From: Psychromonas ingrahamii 37 | GTDB lineage: Bacteria > Pseudomonadota > Gammaproteobacteria > Enterobacterales > Psychromonadaceae | Length of the DNA stretch: 64,000 nucleotides | Assembly (NCBI RefSeq): GCF_000015285.1 | Contig: NC_008709.1 | Span: forward strand, 62,001 to 126,000 | Reading direction: 5' to 3' | In this document: piece by piece, positions 60,411 to 64,000 of the stretch | Layout of the letters: the number at the start of each line of letters is the position of its first letter | How positions within the stretch are numbered: the stretch's first letter is position 1 | Program-made: the position numbers and the translations under genes | Notes under the pieces: model-generated | The model's database searches: none | What the model saw: the letters and a program-made list of their open reading frames with translations, nothing else | Told to the model about the DNA's origin: nothing

Positions 60411-61406
60411 TTAACTCACTTCATTACCATTAGGTTTACTTGAAGCAAAACAGTTTAAGTTATCCAGGGTTGTTTGGGCAATACTGGTTAAGGCTTCTCG
60501 GGTTAAAAATGCTTGATGACCTGTAAAGATAACATTGTGACACGAAGATAAACGGCGAAACACATCATCGGTGATAATTTCATTGGAGTGATCGTCAAAA
60601 AAAAGAGAGTCTTCCTCTTCGTAAACATCCAAGCCTAATGCGCCTATTTTTTTACTTTTCAGCGCATCGATTGAATCTTTGGCATTTATTAAAGCGCCAC
60701 GGCTGGTATTAATGATCATCACGCCCTCTTTCATTTGCGCAAAAGATTCTCTATTAAGCAGGTGGTAATTATCGTCAGTTAACGGGCAATGCAGGGTGAT
60801 AGCATCACTTCGTGTAAATAACTCTGTTAATGAAACATAGTTAGCGCCAAGTTCAATTGCCTGTGCAGATGGGTAGGGATCATAAGCTAAAATCTCACAG
60901 CCAAATCCCTTTAGAATACGCATGGTTGCAAGACCAATTTTACCTGTGCCGATAACACCCATGGTTTTACCAAACATATTAAACCCAACTAATCCATCGA
61001 GTGAAAAATTGGCATCACGGGTGCGTTGATAAGCTTTATGAATACGTCTGTTTAAGGTCATCATTAATGCAATAGCGTGTTCGGCAACGGCTTCCGGTGA
61101 GTATGCCGGCACGCGCATGATAGTCAGGCCTAATTTTTTGCTAACCGCTAAATTTATATTGTTAAAACCGGCACAGCGCATCACGATAAGCTTAATGCCT
61201 AGGCTTGCGAGTTCAGTTAATACAGGACCTGCGAGATCATCGTTCACGAATGCACAGACCGCATCATAACCCTTAGCCAGTTGGCTGGTATGAATATCTA
61301 AGCGGGTATCAAAATACTTTATCTGTATTGATTCCTGCTGAACAGCTAATAGTGGATCGAAATGTTTAATATCATAATTGCGGGTACTGAACATGGCAAC
61401 TTTCAT
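60411..61406 (-). CDS. ldhA: D-lactate dehydrogenase (fermentative)
   Basis: A 331-residue D-2-hydroxyacid dehydrogenase converting pyruvate to D-lactate with NADH. It has MRCAGFNNINL (near 76), the Rossmann loop GTGKIGLATM (near 152), NTSRGALINAKD with the catalytic Arg, a Glu in YEEEDSLF, and the His in TGHQAFLTREA. The YEEEDSLFF segment is typical of LdhA rather than of PdxB or SerA. The 3' end is repeated just downstream. Confidence 0.95.
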   Translation of the reverse strand: MKVAMFSTRNYDIKHFDPLLAVQQESIQIKYFDTRLDIHTSQLAKGYDAVCAFVNDDLAGPVLTELASLGIKLIVMRCAGFNNINLAVSKKLGLTIMRVPAYSPEAVAEHAIALMMTLNRRIHKAYQRTRDANFSLDGLVGFNMFGKTMGVIGTGKIGLATMRILKGFGCEILAYDPYPSAQAIELGANYVSLTELFTRSDAITLHCPLTDDNYHLLNRESFAQMKEGVMIINTSRGALINAKDSIDALKSKKIGALGLDVYEEEDSLFFDDHSNEIITDDVFRRLSSCHNVIFTGHQAFLTREALTSIAQTTLDNLNCFASSKPNGNEVS

Positions 61407-61734
61407 AATAGAATTCCCAAGATTGATAAAAAAATAACATGCTTGTTTTATAACTGGTTTTAAAATAGGGAGAAAAAATTAATTATTAAAGGGGCTATAT
61501 AACAGAAAAAATTAACCGCCTTTGTGAAAAAGAGTCTTATTTTCTGGTTACCCTGCCTGCAGACAGTGAGGCTGCTCTTTCTAATTTTTCATATGCAAAA
61601 CCAATGTAAACACAGTGGTATACTTTATCTAACCATACTGCTTGAAATTTTATCTGTAAAGCTGTGAGCACCCTGCAACAGTGTTTTTTTTAATTTTTTT
61701 GCTGTTTTTTTAACAGTTTTAAATGGAGTTTTTT
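61407..61734. other. Divergent upstream region of ldhA and the GT-B-like gene
   Basis: AT-rich, with poly-T runs just before the next gene. No hairpin or gene stands out. Confidence 0.4.
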
Positions 61735-62835
61735 ATGCATCTGTGTTTTTCGATAACCGCACATGGCTTTGGACATGCCGCAATTTCATGCGCTGTTATT
61801 AATCAAGTAAAAGAAAAATATCCTAATATAAAAATTACTGTGCTCAGTTTAGTTTCTAGAGTTTATTTGCAGTCACGCTTGACCTGTGAGTTTGAATTGA
61901 TCCCGTTGGGGAATGATTTTGGTATGTTAATGGTTTCTCCCGTTGAGGTGGATGTACAAGCAAGTGCACTTAAATATTTATCTCTTTATGACAACTGGCA
62001 GAAGGCTGTTGAGCAAGAGAAGCTGATTTTAGAACAGATTAAACCTGACTGTCTGATTAGCAATATTTCACCTGTTAGTTTGGATGCGGCGATGCAGTTG
62101 AATATCCCTACGGCGTCGGTTGCACCTTTTAATTGGGCTCAAATTTATCAAGCCTATTGCCTTAAACCCGAGCAACCAGAAATAAATAAGGCAAAATCTA
62201 TTTTTGATAAAATGGTCTCTATCTATGAGAAGGTTGATTTCATTTATAAACCTTTGCCCTCGGTGCCTTTTACTAAGGAAAAAGAAATACAGGTAGCTAG
62301 TATCTGTGATCACCCACCGCTCCCCTCTGTGCCGTTATTGCAAAAACTACCGGCCGGTACAGATAAAATTGGCTTAGTCGCATTGGGTGGTTTACCAATG
62401 CGACTGGATCTTGAAAATTGGCCTCACATAACAGGGTGGCATTGGCTGGTGGATCAGAATGCCGGTCAGTTGCGTGATGATATGAGTCAATTAACTGAGT
62501 TACCTTTCTCTTTTTTACAGTTACTTAGCTGCTCTGATCTGATTTTAACAAAACCTGGATATGGCACCTATTGTGAAATTGCGGCTATCGCCAAATATCA
62601 AAAAGTAAGGGTCATTAGTATCGAACGTCCAGATTGGCCAGAAACACCCTTTTTAAACCAGTTTTTAAGTGCACGGGTACCTTTTGTCGAAATAAAGCTT
62701 TCGCAGCTGAGCAACGATTCTTTAACAACGGTTATTAAGCAATTGGATCGGCTTGATTACCCACGGATTCAGGCTTGCGAAGATGGGGCAGTGCAGTTAG
62801 TCATCCATCTGCTTGGGCAGTTGAATAATGGGTAG
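61735..62835 (+). CDS. GT-B-like glycosyltransferase-family protein, function unknown
   Basis: A 366-residue cytosolic protein. The N-terminus MHLCFSITAHGFGHA resembles GT-B proteins that begin with an [HY]GxGH loop, and the C-terminal LTKPGYGTYCEIAAI resembles the nucleotide-sugar-binding GGxGT region of MurG-like and UDP-glucosyltransferase-like proteins. No membrane segments. Start at the second Met (61735), because GGAG lies 6 bases ahead; the first Met is 12 bases earlier. Donor and acceptor unknown. It is convergent with pckA and has no obvious partner gene. Confidence 0.65.
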   Translation: MHLCFSITAHGFGHAAISCAVINQVKEKYPNIKITVLSLVSRVYLQSRLTCEFELIPLGNDFGMLMVSPVEVDVQASALKYLSLYDNWQKAVEQEKLILEQIKPDCLISNISPVSLDAAMQLNIPTASVAPFNWAQIYQAYCLKPEQPEINKAKSIFDKMVSIYEKVDFIYKPLPSVPFTKEKEIQVASICDHPPLPSVPLLQKLPAGTDKIGLVALGGLPMRLDLENWPHITGWHWLVDQNAGQLRDDMSQLTELPFSFLQLLSCSDLILTKPGYGTYCEIAAIAKYQKVRVISIERPDWPETPFLNQFLSARVPFVEIKLSQLSNDSLTTVIKQLDRLDYPRIQACEDGAVQLVIHLLGQLNNG

Positions 62836-62861
62836 AAGAGTCTATGATTGATATTTTAATT

Positions 62862-62897
62862 AAAAAAAAGCCAGTCAAGAGGGAACTTAACTGGCTT
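62862..62897 (-). terminator. Terminator of pckA
   Basis: On the minus strand AAGCCAGT and ACTGGCTT form a stem with a 14-nt loop, followed by eight T. It may stop the convergent gene too. Confidence 0.85.
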
Positions 62898-62918
62898 AGA
62901 TTCAACCTTTTTTATAAA

Positions 62919-64000
62919 TTAAACAAGTAGTTTGGTTAATTGTGGTCCTGCAGAAACAAGGGCTAGCCCTTCTGCTTTATCGGTATAACGGGCAAAGTTA
63001 TTAATAAACAGATTTGATAATTCTTCTGCTTTTGTTTCCCACTCGGCAGGCGTTGCATAGGTATCGCGCGGATCAAGAATGTCGCTGCGAGCACCGGGTA
63101 AAGCTAATGGAACTTCCAGGTTAAAGTATGGGATTGTTTTAGTGGGTGCGTCTTCAATTGATCCATTTAAGATAGAGTCAATAATGGCACGAGTATCTTT
63201 GATTGAGATGCGCTTACCTGAGCCATTCCAACCTGTATTAACAAGGTATGCTTCTGCACCACTTGCTTCCATACGTTTAACTAGCTGCTCAGCATATTGT
63301 GTTGGGTGTAGCAGTAAAAATGCAGCTCCAAAACAAGCAGAGAAGGTCGGTGTTGGCTCGGTAATACCACGCTCAGTACCTGCTAATTTTGCGGTAAAGC
63401 CCGACAGGAAGTGATACTGCGCTTGCGCTTTAGTCAGTTTGGAAACTGGGGGTAAAACACCAAAAGCATCAGCAGTTAAGAAAATAACTTTCTTGGCATG
63501 GCCGCCTTTCGATACAGGTTTTACAATATTTTCAATATGATAAATAGGGTATGAAACACGTCCATTTTCAGTTTTACTTGCATCATCATAATCGACAACA
63601 CCATCAGCGCCGACAACCACATTTTCAAGTAATGCATCGCGTCTAATCGCGTTAAAAATCTCAGGTTCAGCTTCTTCGCTTAAACGGACAGTTTTAGCGT
63701 AACAACCACCTTCAAAGTTAAATACACCGTCATCATCCCAGCCATGTTCATCATCACCAATTAATTTACGTTTTGGATCCGTTGACAGGGTGGTTTTACC
63801 GGTACCTGATAAACCAAAGAAAATCGCAGTATCGCCAGCTTCACCCACATTGGCTGAACAATGCATAGATGCCATGCCATTAAGGGGTAACAGGTAGTTC
63901 ATCACTGAAAACAGCCCTTTTTTCATTTCACCGCCGTACCAGGTGCCACCGATCAATTGAATTTTTTCTGTAAGATTAAAAGCAACAAAGTTTTCAGAGT
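62919..64000 (-). CDS. pckA: Phosphoenolpyruvate carboxykinase (ATP), C-terminal part
   Basis: The last 360 residues of the ATP-dependent enzyme of gluconeogenesis, open to the window edge. It starts inside [18 protein letters not shown] and has WYGGEMKKG, the P-loop GLSGTGKTT and the metal/kinase-2 region [11 protein letters not shown], plus the FEGGCYAKT block. The full protein is about 540 residues. The ATG-less entry seen within the frame (TTG at 63956) is not a start. Oxaloacetate to PEP, cytosolic. Confidence 0.96.
   Translation of the reverse strand, partial: SENFVAFNLTEKIQLIGGTWYGGEMKKGLFSVMNYLLPLNGMASMHCSANVGEAGDTAIFFGLSGTGKTTLSTDPKRKLIGDDEHGWDDDGVFNFEGGCYAKTVRLSEEAEPEIFNAIRRDALLENVVVGADGVVDYDDASKTENGRVSYPIYHIENIVKPVSKGGHAKKVIFLTADAFGVLPPVSKLTKAQAQYHFLSGFTAKLAGTERGITEPTPTFSACFGAAFLLLHPTQYAEQLVKRMEASGAEAYLVNTGWNGSGKRISIKDTRAIIDSILNGSIEDAPTKTIPYFNLEVPLALPGARSDILDPRDTYATPAEWETKAEELSNLFINNFARYTDKAEGLALVSAGPQLTKLLV

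Overview
The window looks like a chromosomal segment of a marine, probably cold-adapted gammaproteobacterium close to Psychromonas. This rests on the AT-rich sequence and on a gene set with gammaproteobacterial signatures: SlmA, MetJ, class I adenylate cyclase, SdhE/YgfX, rpoE-rseABC, the tsaC-purE-yrdD-smg-dprA / def-fmt-rsmB-trkAH block, and YihD. The genus is inferred from overall likeness; no search was run. The window opens inside coaD and closes inside pckA.

Layout. (1) 1-4.1 kb: coaD 3' end, repeat-rich spacer, a secreted GlyGly-CTERM protein and an SDR oxidoreductase. (2) 4.3-12.1 kb: an organosulfonate (taurine) locus with a MocR-type regulator divergent from tauABC, a TSUP-family exporter, and taurine:pyruvate aminotransferase. 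The tauA and tpa upstream regions share an operator-like set of half-sites in nearly the same spacing. (3) 9.0-9.6 kb and 12.1-14.0 kb: REP/BIME-like palindromes, a REP-associated-type Y1 transposase and tandem repeats. (4) 14.0-26.0 kb: housekeeping genes mutM, rpmG, rpmB, radC, coaBC, dut, slmA, metJ, cyaA, ygfZ, sdhE, ygfX, nadB. (5) 26.0-28.9 kb: the sigma-E operon rpoE-rseA-rseB-rseC, with a sigma-E-type promoter and an 88-bp tandem repeat between rseA and rseB. (6) 28.9-36.8 kb: an rRNA operon (16S, tRNA-Glu, 23S, 5S) followed by a decayed array of 5S-tail/terminator units, one interrupted by an IS982-family element. (7) 36.9-48.7 kb: yihD, aroE, tsaC, purE, yrdD, smg, dprA and a LysM protein on the minus strand, then def, fmt, rsmB, trkA, trkH on the plus strand. 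(8) 49-54.2 kb: rmuC, a small membrane protein gene, glmS, tal. (9) 54.6-59.9 kb: a mannitol locus (SorC/DeoR-type regulator, mtlA, mtlD, mtlR) with CRP-like sites. (10) 60.2-64 kb: ldhA with a duplicated 3' end, a GT-B-like protein gene, and pckA.

How the genes work together. TauABC would import taurine, Tpa would deaminate it to sulfoacetaldehyde with pyruvate as acceptor, and the TSUP permease would export a sulfur product. No sulfoacetaldehyde acetyltransferase (xsc) is in view, so the end of the pathway is open. The mannitol genes import and phosphorylate mannitol (MtlA) and oxidise mannitol-1-phosphate to fructose-6-phosphate (MtlD). GlmS and transaldolase also act on fructose-6-phosphate, and LdhA handles fermentative pyruvate. 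The best candidates for something new are the paired tau operator architecture, the GTAG-headed BIMEs near the Y1 transposase, the rseA-rseB tandem repeat, the rrn-tail array, and the linker duplication in adenylate cyclase.
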